Source: Pseudomonadota bacterium (GTDB taxonomy: Bacteria; Myxococcota; Myxococcia; Myxococcales; Myxococcaceae). From it: a stretch of 64,000 bases of DNA. Positions 24,988 through 33,800 of this stretch are shown here, piece after piece. The number at the start of each line of letters is the position of its first letter. Positions within the stretch are counted from its first letter, which is position 1. The notes under the pieces were generated by a model. It saw only the letters and a list, made by a program, of their open reading frames with translations, was not told the DNA's origin and made no database searches. The translations under genes were made by a program, and so were the position numbers. The stretch spans positions 1 through 64,000 of the forward strand of contig JAFAFL010000035.1 of assembly GCA_023423535.1 (NCBI GenBank), given 5' to 3'.

Positions 24988-26691
24988 TTGCGCCGATTCA
25001 AGACCTTCGTGCCTCTCGCGCTGGCGGTGGCGCTCTCCGGCTGTGCGCAGAACACCTGGCGCGTGGCCCGCGAGGCCGACACCGCCGAGGCCTACCGCAC
25101 CTTTCTCCGCGATCACCCGGACCACGAGAACGCCGAGGCCGCGCGCGCCCATCTCGAGGAGCGGGAGTTCGAGCGCGCGTCGAAGGGGCACTCGGTGCTC
25201 GCGTTCAAGCGCTACCTCGAGGAGTTCCCCGATTCGGCGCACGCGCCCGCGGCACGGCTGCGGCTCGAGGGCCTTCGCTTCAGCGCGGCGAAGGAGACCG
25301 GAACCTCTGCGGCGCTGCGGCAGTTCCTCCGCGATCACCCGGAGGGCACGCACCGCGAGGAGGCAGAGCGGCTGCTGGTGGAGGCGGAGTTCCGCGAGAC
25401 GGACACCGAGAGCGCGACGCCGGAGGAGCGGGTGCGGCTCGTGCGCGCGCGCCCCGAGGATCCGCGCCGGGTGCAGCTCGAGCAGCGGCTGGACACCGAG
25501 GCCTTCGAGCGGGCGAGGGCCGGCGATTCGGCGTTCGGCTACTACGCGTACCTGCGCGACTTTCCCGCGGGCTCTCGTCGGGAGCAGGCGCAGGCGCGGC
25601 TGTTCGGGCTGCGGATGCGGGGGCTGCTGCTCGCGGGTCGGATCGACGATGCGCGCCGGGAGATCGAGCGATCTCCTCTGACGGCCTCGGTGCCGGAGCT
25701 GCAGGCGTGGCTCGCGGCCGCGGAGACGACGCAACGGCTGGTGCTGCAGACGAAGGACGTCGCGCTGCAGTCGGCGACCGCGGAGCACTACCTGCGCGAC
25801 GCCCGTGAGCTCGAGCAGGCGCTGGGCGCGCCGGATCCGCTCGACCGCTGGCAGGCGGCGGAGGAGCTGGGTCACCACGCGCAGGTGACGGTGCTCGAGC
25901 CGCTCTTCTCCGCGCTGCGCACCGCGCGCAACCCGCTCATCCGGGCGCACGCGCTGGACTCGCTGAGGCGGGTGCTCGCCGCGCTGCCGAAGGAGGTGGC
26001 GGAGTACGAGCTGGCCACCCGCATCGAGTCGCTCGCGCCGAACGCGGGGAGCGCGGAGACGTGGCTGCAGCTCGCGGTGCTGTGGGATCTGGCGGGAAGG
26101 CTCGACGAGGCCGCGGCGCTCTACGGGCGCGCGTGGGATCGCGGTGCGCCGGATCCGGTGGTGCTGCGCCGGTGGATCGAGATCCGTCAGCTGCGCCGTC
26201 AGCCCTTCAGCGCCGCGGTGGCCGCGCGTCAGCTCGCGCTCTGGTCGGCGGAGGTGGCGCGGGACCTCGAACCGCCCCGGGGCCGGGACGCGCGCATCGC
26301 GGTGAGCGACGTGCGTCAGCTCTGCGCGGCGGCGGAGTACGCGCGGCATGCGCTCTCGAGCGTGCGCGCGGTGAAGGCGCAGGTCTCGGACTTCCCCGAC
26401 GACGTGGTCCGCTTCGAGCTCGAGGCGGTCGATGCGGTGCGGCTGGCGGAGGCGCGCCTGGGCGACGCGGAGCTCCTGCTGCGCACGCAGGATCCCCATG
26501 CGCGCACCTGTGGCGACGCCCGCGTGGCGGAGCGGGTGGGGGCAGGTGAGCGCGCCCGCGCAGCCGCGCTGGAAAACGCAGCCAAGCGGCGGAAGGACAG
26601 CGAAGGCGCACGGCTGGTGCTCGAGCGGGCGAAGGCGCAGGATCCCTCCGAAGCGCTGCGCAGGCTGGCGGCGACGCTGCTGGTGCCGTGA
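24988..26691 (+). CDS. Repeat-rich lipoprotein
   Basis: A 567-residue lipoprotein: a TTG start, a short basic N-terminus (MRRFKTF), a hydrophobic core and a lipobox LSGC. The N-terminal third holds four 33-36-residue helical repeats, each opening with a motif like TFLRDHPDHENAEAARAHLE, close to TPR/YfiO-type units. The middle also looks alpha-helical. The last 150 residues carry conserved-looking Arg/Ala/Asp-rich helices. No enzymatic motif is evident. It is divergent to the NlpC/P60-like gene and precedes an Hsp70 gene. Confidence 0.65.
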   Translation: MRRFKTFVPLALAVALSGCAQNTWRVAREADTAEAYRTFLRDHPDHENAEAARAHLEEREFERASKGHSVLAFKRYLEEFPDSAHAPAARLRLEGLRFSAAKETGTSAALRQFLRDHPEGTHREEAERLLVEAEFRETDTESATPEERVRLVRARPEDPRRVQLEQRLDTEAFERARAGDSAFGYYAYLRDFPAGSRREQAQARLFGLRMRGLLLAGRIDDARREIERSPLTASVPELQAWLAAAETTQRLVLQTKDVALQSATAEHYLRDARELEQALGAPDPLDRWQAAEELGHHAQVTVLEPLFSALRTARNPLIRAHALDSLRRVLAALPKEVAEYELATRIESLAPNAGSAETWLQLAVLWDLAGRLDEAAALYGRAWDRGAPDPVVLRRWIEIRQLRRQPFSAAVAARQLALWSAEVARDLEPPRGRDARIAVSDVRQLCAAAEYARHALSSVRAVKAQVSDFPDDVVRFELEAVDAVRLAEARLGDAELLLRTQDPHARTCGDARVAERVGAGERARAAALENAAKRRKDSEGARLVLERAKAQDPSEALRRLAATLLVP

Positions 26692-26777
26692 GAATCCTTG
26701 CCGCGTCCGCGCCGCGCGGCAGAGTGTGACGTTGCAGATTGGGCGTACCGACCGGGGGGGTGGGGGCAGTCGCAAGG

Positions 26778-28397
26778 ATGGATGAGAGAGCGCGCATCAT
26801 CGGCATCGACCTCGGGACCACGAACACCTGCGTGGCCTCGGTGCGAAACCGTGTCGCGAAGGCGGTGCCCACGGACAAGGGCAACCTCATCCTCCCCTCC
26901 GTGGTCTCGCTCAACGCGCGCGGCGACGTGATCGTCGGCGGCGTGGCGAAGGACCAGCTCCTCACCCAGCCGAAGAACACCATCTGGGGCGCGAAGCGGC
27001 TCATCGGGCGCAAGTACCACTCGCGCACGGTGCAGGAGCTCAAGGCGCACTACTCGTACGAGATCTGCGAGGGCACCAACGGCGACGCGGCGGTGCGGCT
27101 CGGGCAGCGGGTCCTCTCGCTGCCGCAGATCAGCAGCCTCGTGCTCGGGCAGGTGAAGGTCATCGCCGAGCAGTTCCTCGGCGGCGGGATCCCCCAGGCG
27201 GTGATCAGCGTCCCGGCCTACTACAGCGACAACCAGCGGCGCGCGGTGAAGGAGGCGGGGCGGCTGGCGGGCTTCGACGTGAAGCGCATCCTCAACGAGC
27301 CGACGGCGGCGGCGCTGGCCTACGGCTTCGGGCGCGGGCTGAACCAGAAGGTGCTCGTGTACGACCTCGGCGGCGGGACCTTCGACGTGTCCGTGCTGCA
27401 GATCTCCGGCAACGTGTTCGAGGTCCTCGCCACCGGCGGCGACACCTTCCTCGGCGGCGTGGACTTCGATCTGCGCGTGGTGGGCTACGTGCTCGATGCG
27501 TTCCGCGCGCAGACCGGCCACGACCTGTCGCAGAACGCCATCGCGCTGCAGCGGATCAAGAACGCGGCGGAGGCGGCGAAGATCGACCTCACGCTCATCG
27601 CCAACGCGCTGATCGAATTGCCCTTCATCGACGAGCGGAAGGGCAGGCCGCTCGATCTCCGGGTGCCGCTGTCGCGCGAGCAGCTCAACGCGCTGACCGG
27701 CGATCTGGTCGATCGCACCTTCGAGATCTGCGACCGGGTGCTCGCGGGCAAGGGCATCCGCCGCGCGGAGATCGACGAGGTCATCCTCGTGGGCGGCCAG
27801 AGCCGGATGCCGCTGGTGCAGCAGCAGATCCAGCGGCACTTCGGCAAGCCGCCGCGAAAGGGCGTGCACCCCGACGAGTGCGTGGCGCTCGGCGCGGCGA
27901 TCTTCGGCGACTCGCTGGGAGACATGGACGCGGTGACGCTGCTCGACGCGCTGGCCATCCCCATCGGCTACGCGCTGCCCACCGGTCGCTTCCGCCGCGT
28001 GCTCGACAAGAACGCGCTCAGCCCGGTGTCGCGCGGCTTCCGCGTTCCGCCGCCGGCTTCGCCCGACGCGACCCACGTGGAGATCGACGTCTTCCAGGGC
28101 GAGAGCGACCGGGTGGCGGAGAACGAGTACCTCGGCACCGTGCGCGTGCCGGCGAGCGCGGTGGGAAACAAGATCGAGTTCCGCCTCAACGAGGAGAGCC
28201 TGCTCGACATCACCGCGGAGGTGCCGGGGCTGGGCATGCGGCCGCTCTCGCTCGATGCGACGCGGGTGCCGCTTTCGCTCACCCGCGCGCTGGAGGCGGA
28301 ACGGTTGACGGAAGCGCCGGTGCAGACGGCGGCGGTGGCGGGCACGGAGGAGGGCGGACTCTTCTCCAGCCTGAAGAAGATCCTCGGGCGCGGTTAG
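26778..28397 (+). CDS. Hsp70/DnaK-like chaperone without lid domain
   Basis: A 539-residue Hsp70. The ATPase domain is complete: GIDLGTTNTCVA (9-20), NEPTAAALAYG, DLGGGTFDVSVLQI and EVILVGGQSRMP. The substrate-binding beta-domain continues (DVFQGESDRVAENEYLGTVRVP), but the protein ends about 100 residues earlier than DnaK (roughly 640), so the helical lid is missing. The last 50 residues end in an FSSLKKILGRG tail. It is probably not the housekeeping DnaK but a specialised paralogue. It is followed within 26 bp by an SCP2-like gene. Confidence 0.9.
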   Translation: MDERARIIGIDLGTTNTCVASVRNRVAKAVPTDKGNLILPSVVSLNARGDVIVGGVAKDQLLTQPKNTIWGAKRLIGRKYHSRTVQELKAHYSYEICEGTNGDAAVRLGQRVLSLPQISSLVLGQVKVIAEQFLGGGIPQAVISVPAYYSDNQRRAVKEAGRLAGFDVKRILNEPTAAALAYGFGRGLNQKVLVYDLGGGTFDVSVLQISGNVFEVLATGGDTFLGGVDFDLRVVGYVLDAFRAQTGHDLSQNAIALQRIKNAAEAAKIDLTLIANALIELPFIDERKGRPLDLRVPLSREQLNALTGDLVDRTFEICDRVLAGKGIRRAEIDEVILVGGQSRMPLVQQQIQRHFGKPPRKGVHPDECVALGAAIFGDSLGDMDAVTLLDALAIPIGYALPTGRFRRVLDKNALSPVSRGFRVPPPASPDATHVEIDVFQGESDRVAENEYLGTVRVPASAVGNKIEFRLNEESLLDITAEVPGLGMRPLSLDATRVPLSLTRALEAERLTEAPVQTAAVAGTEEGGLFSSLKKILGRG

Positions 28398-28423
28398 CCG
28401 CGTCTGCGCTAAAGGGGCGCTCC

Positions 28424-28849
28424 ATGGCGATCTTTCCTTCGAAGGAGTGGGCGGAGCAGGCGGTGCGGCTCGTCAACGAGGACCCGGAGGCGGTCCACGC
28501 GGGGAAGGGCTGGGTCGGAGACTTCGGCGCGGTGGTGCTCCCAGAGCCGGGCAAGCTGAACAAGGCCTTCGTGGCGTACCTCGTGCCGAAGGACGGCCGG
28601 CTGGAGAAGCTGAAGGTGCTCGCGGATCCGGACGACCTCGAGGAGATCGAGCCGGCCTATCTCGCGCGCGCGCCCTATTCGGTGTGGAAGGGGCTCATCA
28701 AGGGCGAGCTCGATCCGGTGGAGGCGGTGCTCAAGCGGCGGATCGACGTGCAGGGCGACCTGCAGCCGCTGATGGAGCGCCTGCGCTACAAGGGCATCGC
28801 GGACCGGGTGATGGCGAAGCTCGAGACGACGTTCGCGGACGAGGCGTAG
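28424..28849 (+). CDS. SCP2 sterol-transfer-like protein
   Basis: A 141-residue soluble protein with the SCP2-like pattern: FPSKEWAEQAVRLVNEDPE at the N-terminus and YSVWKGLIKGELDPVEAVL, then IDVQGDLQPLMERL near the C-terminus. SCP2 folds bind lipids or acyl-CoA-like ligands in a tunnel. It lies between the Hsp70 and the coiled-coil gene in the same orientation, spacing 26 and 10 bp. Ligand unknown. Confidence 0.75.
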   Translation: MAIFPSKEWAEQAVRLVNEDPEAVHAGKGWVGDFGAVVLPEPGKLNKAFVAYLVPKDGRLEKLKVLADPDDLEEIEPAYLARAPYSVWKGLIKGELDPVEAVLKRRIDVQGDLQPLMERLRYKGIADRVMAKLETTFADEA

Positions 28850-28859
28850 GGGGCAGCAC

Positions 28860-29162
28860 ATGGCACTGGGCAAGACGATCAAGAAGAGGGCGCTGAACCT
28901 CTCGCAGAAGGCGATGGAGAAGCTCATGGCCGACGAGAAGCGGGCAATGCAGCTCGCCTCCGCGATCGGCCGGGTGCAGCAGGGGAAGAAGGCGCTCGAC
29001 AAGGGCCAGGACGAGGTCCTCCGCGCGCTGAACCTCGCGGTGAAGAGCGACTACAAGGCGGTGGGGAAGAAGCTCTCTTCGCTGAAGCGGCGCCTGCGCG
29101 AGTTGGACGAGAAGCTGGAGGAGACGGCCGGGACGTCCTCTTCCGCGGCCTCCGGAGAGTGA
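28860..29162 (+). CDS. Small coiled-coil protein
   Basis: A 100-residue, Lys/Leu/Ala-rich, almost wholly helical protein. A heptad pattern around ALNLAVKSDYKAVGKKLSSL suggests a coiled coil; the tail is Ser/Ala/Glu-rich. There are no cysteines or membrane segments. Its resemblance to the short basic coiled-coil proteins found beside polyhydroxyalkanoate or magnetosome-like genes is only general. It begins 10 bp after the SCP2-like gene. Unknown function. Confidence 0.55.
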   Translation: MALGKTIKKRALNLSQKAMEKLMADEKRAMQLASAIGRVQQGKKALDKGQDEVLRALNLAVKSDYKAVGKKLSSLKRRLRELDEKLEETAGTSSSAASGE

Positions 29163-29172
29163 AAGAAGATGT

Positions 29173-29201
29173 TTGACAGCGGTGGGCGGCTTTGGCATTT
29201 A
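29173..29201 (+). promoter_or_regulatory. Promoter of tRNA-Val
   Basis: A perfect -35 TTGACA (29173-29178) and a weak -10 CATTTA (29196-29201) are separated by 17 bp, 21 bp upstream of the tRNA. The location and perfect -35 make this the likely tRNA promoter. Confidence 0.5.
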
Positions 29202-29222
29202 GCCGCTCCCCAACGGCAGCAC

Positions 29223-29294
29223 GGGCACATAGCTCAGCGGTAGAGCACTGCCTTCACACGGCAGGGGTCCCAGGTTCGAAACCTGGTGTGCCCA
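29223..29294 (+). tRNA. tRNA-Val (anticodon CAC)
   Basis: A 72-nt cloverleaf: acceptor stem GGGCACA with TGTGCCC, D arm with AGCTCAGCGGTAGAGC, anticodon stem CTGCC/GGCAG with loop TTCACAC, and T arm CCAGG-TTCGAAA-CCTGG. The anticodon CAC reads GUG codons. The CCA end is not encoded. A terminator follows at 29304. Confidence 0.98.
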
Positions 29295-29303
29295 CACAGC
29301 GAG

Positions 29304-29340
29304 ACGGGCGGTCGGCACTCAAAAGCCGGCCGCCCGTTTT
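29304..29340 (+). terminator. Terminator after tRNA-Val
   Basis: A 12-bp stem with one bulge on each side (29304-29316 with 29325-29337) and an ACTCAAAA loop is followed by TTTT, then GCTTT. It is a clear intrinsic terminator 10 nt after the tRNA. Confidence 0.85.
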
Positions 29341-29535
29341 GCTTTGGACACGGGCTGCTCCCGCTCCTGCTCCTGCGGCTGACGCGATGCGACGCGGGTA
29401 TGCATTCTTTGCAAGGTCGCAAACTGTGCGGTGAAAAAGCCGGCATGACCTGCCCCCGGGTCGGTGGAACCCACGGGAATCGCTAGGGTTTCGTGGCCGA
29501 CACCCGGGGATTGTCATTTGCACTCCACCGGCGCG

Positions 29536-30285
29536 ATGCCTACGCGCAAAATCTGCCCACATCGTCGCCGGGTGTCGCAGCGCGGCGTGACCATGCTGCT
29601 GGCGCTGGGCCTCGTGGCCTTCGTGACGCTGGCGGTCGCGCTGAGCCTCAGCGTGGTGGGCAAGGAGACGGACTTCCAGGGCGCGTCCCGCCGTCAGCGC
29701 GAGGCCTTCTACGCCGCCGAGGCCGGACTGGCGGAGGCCCGCTACATCGTGGGCGACATCCTCGGGAACTCGAACCAGGTCTTCACCACGGTGATCGGCC
29801 AGCTGGGCGCGCCGGTGAACGTGGCGGGGATCGGCGACAGCCGCCCGAACGACCGCTGGTACGACGTCTTCGAGAACCCGGGCGGCGCGCCGGACGGCAA
29901 CTGGCGCGCGTACACGCTGACCGGCACCGCGATCGACACCACGGTGACGACGAACGGGCGCGAGCTCATCGATCCGACCGGGCAGCCCTACCTCTCGTTC
30001 CCCGACCACGCCGGCGTGCGCTACCGCGTGTTCCTCCGCGACGACTGGGACGACGGGGACCAGGAGACGGACACCAACGGGCGGGTGTGGCTCATCTCGG
30101 TCGGCGAGGTCCAGGTTCCCAACGGACGGCCGGTGCGCGCGGTGGTGCAGGCGCTCATCTCCAACCGCAACTCCATTCCCTCGCAGAGCATCGGCTGCGT
30201 GGGCGCCAACTGCGGGCCGGACATGAGCGCGAACAACAGCGCCGAAGCCCACAACGTGGACACCACCGTCGTCCGCAGCCTCTAG
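29536..30285 (+). CDS. pilX: PilX-type minor pilin
   Basis: A 249-residue minor pilin of type IVa pili. After a short basic leader the hydrophobic segment TMLLALGLVAFVTLAVALSL starts, preceded by RRRVSQRG, the expected prepilin peptidase site (cut after the Gly). Unlike the downstream pilins it lacks the Glu5 of mature pilins, as is common for PilX. ATG at 29536 was taken; a GTG about 13 codons further in is possible. It opens the operon pilX-tfcP-pilY1-pilV-pilW-fimU, the tip/priming complex of the pilus. Confidence 0.85.
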   Translation: MPTRKICPHRRRVSQRGVTMLLALGLVAFVTLAVALSLSVVGKETDFQGASRRQREAFYAAEAGLAEARYIVGDILGNSNQVFTTVIGQLGAPVNVAGIGDSRPNDRWYDVFENPGGAPDGNWRAYTLTGTAIDTTVTTNGRELIDPTGQPYLSFPDHAGVRYRVFLRDDWDDGDQETDTNGRVWLISVGEVQVPNGRPVRAVVQALISNRNSIPSQSIGCVGANCGPDMSANNSAEAHNVDTTVVRSL

Positions 30286-30309
30286 CCCTCTCACCCTCCC
30301 GGAGAACGC

Positions 30310-30816
30310 ATGCGAAAGCTGCTCCTTGCCGCTCTGCTGCTCGCCGCCGGCTCCGCCACTGCGGACGAGGGGCGCGCGACCTTCCAACGCGCCTGTGCCC
30401 GCTGCCACGCCGCCACCGCGCCGAAGCCGGGGGCGAAGGACACCCCGAAGGACGCGGCCGCGGCGAAGCGGGCGCTGAAGGTCGAGCCGGGCCGCGCGCC
30501 GGACATGACGCACGTGGCGCGCGCGCGCACCTACGCGGAGCTCGAGACCTGGGTCAGCTCGCCGTGGAAGGTGCGGCCGGAGACGGGCTGCGACACGAAG
30601 CTCATGCGCTCGTGGGAGAAGACGGACCTGCTCGCGTACCTCAGCACGCTGCCGCAGCCGCGCACGCCGGACAGGCGCACGCAGCTGAAGCAGAACCTCG
30701 AGCGGTCGGTGGCGGCTCGGAAGGAAGGGCCGAAGCGAGACCAGCCGCAGCCGCCGCCGGGCGGAAAGAGGCCGGGCCCGGCGCTTCCCGGCGCGAAGAC
30801 CGGAGGGGGCAAGTGA
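30310..30816 (+). CDS. tfcP: TfcP-like non-canonical cytochrome c
   Basis: A 168-residue exported haem protein: signal peptide to about residue 18, then a single CxxCH haem site (CARCH, residues 29-33). A second cysteine sits in PETGCDTKLM (Cys94), where the usual axial Met of a class I cytochrome would lie. In Myxococcus xanthus TfcP has His/Cys ligation and helps PilY1 bind calcium. A Met (Met99) is close by, so the ligand here needs testing. The C-terminus is Lys/Pro-rich. The gene stops one base into the pilY1 ATG (TGATG). Confidence 0.85.
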   Translation: MRKLLLAALLLAAGSATADEGRATFQRACARCHAATAPKPGAKDTPKDAAAAKRALKVEPGRAPDMTHVARARTYAELETWVSSPWKVRPETGCDTKLMRSWEKTDLLAYLSTLPQPRTPDRRTQLKQNLERSVAARKEGPKRDQPQPPPGGKRPGPALPGAKTGGGK

Positions 30817-33800
30817 TGACGACCCGTACCCAGGCCGCGCGCGCGCTGTCCGCGCTCACCGTGGCGCTCGCCGCCGCGCCGCTCGTGGTGGGCTTCAGCG
30901 CCCGGGCCCAGAACAGCGATCCTTCGACCACCACCGCGCCCACGCTGACCTGCCAGGACAGCCTCTCCCAGGACCGGCAGGGCGCGTTCACCGCGGCGCA
31001 GCTGACCAACGCGAACTCGCTGCAGCTGACGCCGGGCGGATCGCTGCAGCTCGACACGAACCTCGTGCCGCTGGATTCGGAACGGATCTTCTTCCCGTTC
31101 AACCAGCAGGTGACGATCAGCTACGTGTACGAGTCCGCCGGCGCGAACCACACGCTCGGCTACGTCTACATGCGGGACCTGCGCAACGCGGGCTACGTCG
31201 ACGCGAGCGGGAACCTCCTCGACTCCAACGGGAACGGGATCACCGATTTCCACGAGGACATCTACAACCTCGCGCCGCCCCCGGGGAACGCCGGCACGCG
31301 GCCCTACGTCGGCACCTCGCCGCGCTGCTCGACCACCTTCACCACCGGCGGCCACACCTTCCGGGTGCCGGAGCTGGCGACGGCCGCGGCCACCAGCGGC
31401 ACGACCTGTCCGAACTCCCTCGTGAACGAGTCGTACCGGGGAAGCACGGTGCCCATCGTCGGCACGTTCTCGACCTCGACCGCCTCGCAGGCCTACAGCG
31501 ACCGGGGCCTCTACGCCCGCGTCCCGAACATCCTCGAGCCGCCCCACGCGGACAACGGCAACCGCGGCCTCGGGAACATCGTGTTCCTGCTCGCGGACGA
31601 CGACGGGGACACGGGCACCCACCGCGGCCTGGCGCCGGTCGCGGACAGCAGCAGCGTCATGGACGGCATCCCGGACTACGACGTCTCCGCCTACGACAGC
31701 CGCGGCTTGCCTCGCGCGGTGAACCCCAACGAGGGCATCAGCGCGCACGACCGGACGGTGGACCTGGGGATCATCCCGGGCGGTGAGGAGATCATCTTCT
31801 TCCTCGTCGTCTATTACGACCCGTTCAGCGCTCCGCCCACGAACGTCTATCCGTGCCTGCGCCCCACGGCGAACGGTGGCTGCAGCCTCTACCTGCGGAC
31901 CTCGACGAACGTCTATTTCTCCAAGTCGTCGTGGAACCTCGACCAGGAGATCCGGAACCAGGATCCGGTGACGCAGCGGAACCTCGGCTGCGGCTACGTC
32001 GAGGGCTGCGACACGCTCGGTTCGGCTTCGCCGCTGGCCTGCCAGGTGACGAGCGGTCCGGGCACCGGCGAGCGCCACTGCGGCTGGCTCGACAACGCCA
32101 CGCTCTCGCGGCTGAACACCGCGCCCTACAACAACCTCGTGATGCCGTCAGAGCGGCTCGTCCTTCCACGCCCGGCGAACGGGAAGATGCCGCACGTGGT
32201 GGTGGGCGCGCCCTCCACCGATCCCACCCGCTGGATCATGGGCTTCGAGGACCTTCCCGGTGGCGGTGACCGCGACTTCAACGACGTCGTCTTCGTCATC
32301 AACAAGGTCAACGGCGGCGGCATGCGCTCCGGGCACATGTCCGGGGATCTGTCGCCGGACATCGCCGACGACTTCACCATCACCCGCGTGCGCTTCGAAC
32401 GCGCGGACGACAACACGAGGACCTCGTGCGGCGCGGCGCCCTGCTGGACGGAGCAGGTGCCCGGGGCGTGCTCCGGCACCGCGCGGCCGACGATCGACTA
32501 CTTCGTGGCGGTGGACTGCCGCACGCGCTCCGGAAATGGCTGGGTGGAGAACCCGAACCCGACCTGGACCCGCGTGCCCTTCATCGAACCGCCGGACCCC
32601 AGCAATCCGCAGACGGAGCTGGAGTTGGACATGATGGGGCTCGGGTTCACCGGCTCGCAGCTGTGCTGGCGTCTGGAGATGACGAGCCCGAACGAGCGCT
32701 GCACGCCGAGGGTGGACCGCGTGGAGGTGGGCTACCAGGCGGTGCGCGCGGGCTTCTACACGCGCTCGGCGCCCTCCACGATCGGCAACAGCATCGTGTA
32801 CGGCGGCTACCAGACGCCGGGCCGCAAGTGGGGCGAGGGCTGGCCTTCCGATCCGGACTCGCAGCCGGCCACCGGCATCCGCCAGTACGACGGGCGCCGC
32901 GACTTCAGCGTGCGCGGGATGCTGATGCTGCAGAGCCTCTACAACCCCGAGACGCCGAACCAGACGGACGTGGTGCGGCGCTGGTCCGCCGGCCGCGAGA
33001 TGGCGCTGCAGGTGGCGAACGCGGCCTCGGTGGACTCGCTCTCGCGCCGGATGCTGACGACCGACGAGTGGGGGAACCGCCAGAACGTCATCTCCATGGT
33101 GCTCGACGGCCTCGGCAGCGGCGGCAGCGTCATGTTCCCCGACTGGATCTGCGACGAGGCGCCGGTGGGCGGGCGCGATCCGTTCGACCTCAACAATGAC
33201 GGCATGTGCCGCACCACCACGCACCTCGGCCGGCTGACGTCCGCGAGCAACAGCGACCGCGCCTTCCTCCGGCGCTGGCTCCACGGCTGGGAGAACAGCA
33301 CGACGCGCAGGCCCTGGCCGATGGACGGGGTGCAGTACTCCACCGTGAACCTCCTCACGCCGCCCTACATGGATCCCGCGGCGCGGAAGTTCGAGCCGGC
33401 GGAGCAGGACGACTTCCGCAACAACTTCGTCCAGTCCTCGCTGCTCCGCGAGCGCGGCACGTTCGCGTTCGTGGGCACGATCAACGGCATGCTGCACGGC
33501 TTCAACGCCGGAGACTTCCGCACCCCGAACGAGGACACCTGGCAGGACGACTGTGGCCACGGCGCGGCCCGCGGTTGGTTCGCGCGCACCAGCGCCTCGT
33601 GCGGCACCGCGACCTCGCCCGCCAGCCGCAACTACGGCACCGGCGCAGAAGCCTTCACCTGGCTGCCGGGGAGCCTCCTGCCGCGCTACCGCAACCTCTA
33701 TCCGCAGTTCGCGGGCTCGGGGAACCTGCCGCGGCCGTCGATGGATGCGTCGCCGACGATCGCCAACGTGGACTTCGGGATCAGCGGTCAGCCGCGCTGG

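Noticed and set aside
29508..29521. GG-N10-GC pattern (with TTTGCA) resembling a sigma-54 promoter upstream of pilX
   Set aside because: The -24 element matches only at GG, and the predicted transcription start would lie about three bases from the chosen ATG, leaving no room for a ribosome binding site.
29493..30815. Long open frame in front of pilY1 that would extend it by 440 residues
   Set aside because: It covers pilX and tfcP in another frame and has an Arg-rich composition typical of shadow frames; the signal peptide begins at 30816.
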